DNA of 64,000 nt from Planktothrix sp. FACHB-1365. Lineage in GTDB: Bacteria > Cyanobacteriota > Cyanobacteriia > Cyanobacteriales > Microcoleaceae. The notes beneath the pieces are model-generated. The model was not told the DNA's origin. It did no database searches and saw only the letters and a list, made by a program, of their open reading frames with translations. The DNA lies in NCBI RefSeq assembly GCF_014697575.1, contig NZ_JACJSC010000009.1:62001-126000 (forward strand), given 5' to 3'. Position numbers and translations under genes: made by a program. Every line of letters starts with the position of its first letter. Positions within the stretch are counted from its first letter, which is position 1. Shown here piece after piece: positions 63,950 to 64,000 of this stretch.

Positions 63950-64000
63950 ACCGGAAGATTGAGGATAATCAAATTTACTATAATTAAATAGATTACCCCC

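Noticed and set aside
1-64000. tRNA and rRNA genes
   Set aside because: I scanned the non-coding gaps for T-arm patterns and rRNA signatures and found none; a covariance search would be needed to exclude unusual ones.

Overview
The window looks like a chromosomal segment of a filamentous, oxygenic cyanobacterium of the Oscillatoriales type (Planktothrix or a close relative would fit; this is inference). The evidence is gene content found together only in cyanobacteria: thylakoid formation protein Thf1/Psb29, a CpcT/CpeT phycobilin lyase, a DesA-type acyl-lipid desaturase, a ComFB-domain protein, an SLH-OprB porin, DUF1400 and DUF1350 hydrolases, and many GCGATCGC (HIP1) octamers. The DNA is AT-rich. 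I saw no rRNA, no tRNA, no CRISPR array and no prophage.

Layout. 1-9.3 kb: a PAS protein cut by the window edge, a REC-wHTH-HPt-REC-REC regulator, GNAT and MiaE, a membrane protein, a PHP phosphoesterase, then a histidine kinase and a diguanylate cyclase that share the same N-terminal sensor module. 9.4-11.9 kb: a type II restriction-modification pair of the AvaI/BsoBI kind. 11.9-17.4 kb: two unrecognised cyanobacterial proteins, a GT4 and a GT2-like glycosyltransferase and a short glycosyltransferase relict. 17.4-25.8 kb: a possible small RNA with a clear terminator, a 1274-residue hybrid kinase, a coiled-coil protein, an SLH-OprB porin and a HipA-like/DUF3037 pair.

25.8-35.6 kb: threonine synthase with a TnpB-less IS200/IS605-type relict just upstream, a small conserved protein, desA, a META-domain protein coupled to an oligopeptide-type binding protein, and a second large hybrid kinase with decayed receivers. 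35.8-44.5 kb: three tandem secreted DUF1400 alpha/beta hydrolases, a DUF1350 protein, a rhomboid protease and several small proteins. 45.3-49.5 kb: a complete polyamine ABC transporter (potBCDA).

49.7-64 kb: a KefB/TrkA-type antiporter, an M23 peptidase, an IS200/IS605-type element with an internally deleted tnpB, comFB, thf1, cpcT, a STAS protein, hemF, mrp, an NB-ARC ATPase, an RTX/PPC secreted protein and a RAYT transposase. The RAYT gene lies among perfect 28-bp palindromes, one of which is inside its own reading frame.

Themes: signalling is dense (five multidomain sensor or regulator proteins, two of them with receivers that lost phosphorylation residues; c-di-GMP synthesis plus a ComFB-type receptor). 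Single-strand-transposition footprints are abundant (RAYT/REP, TnpB-derived elements, many short palindromes between genes). The most unusual items are the REP insertion inside the RAYT gene with a partial duplicate beside it, the shortened TnpB, the relict upstream of thrC, and the shared sensor module fused to two different outputs.
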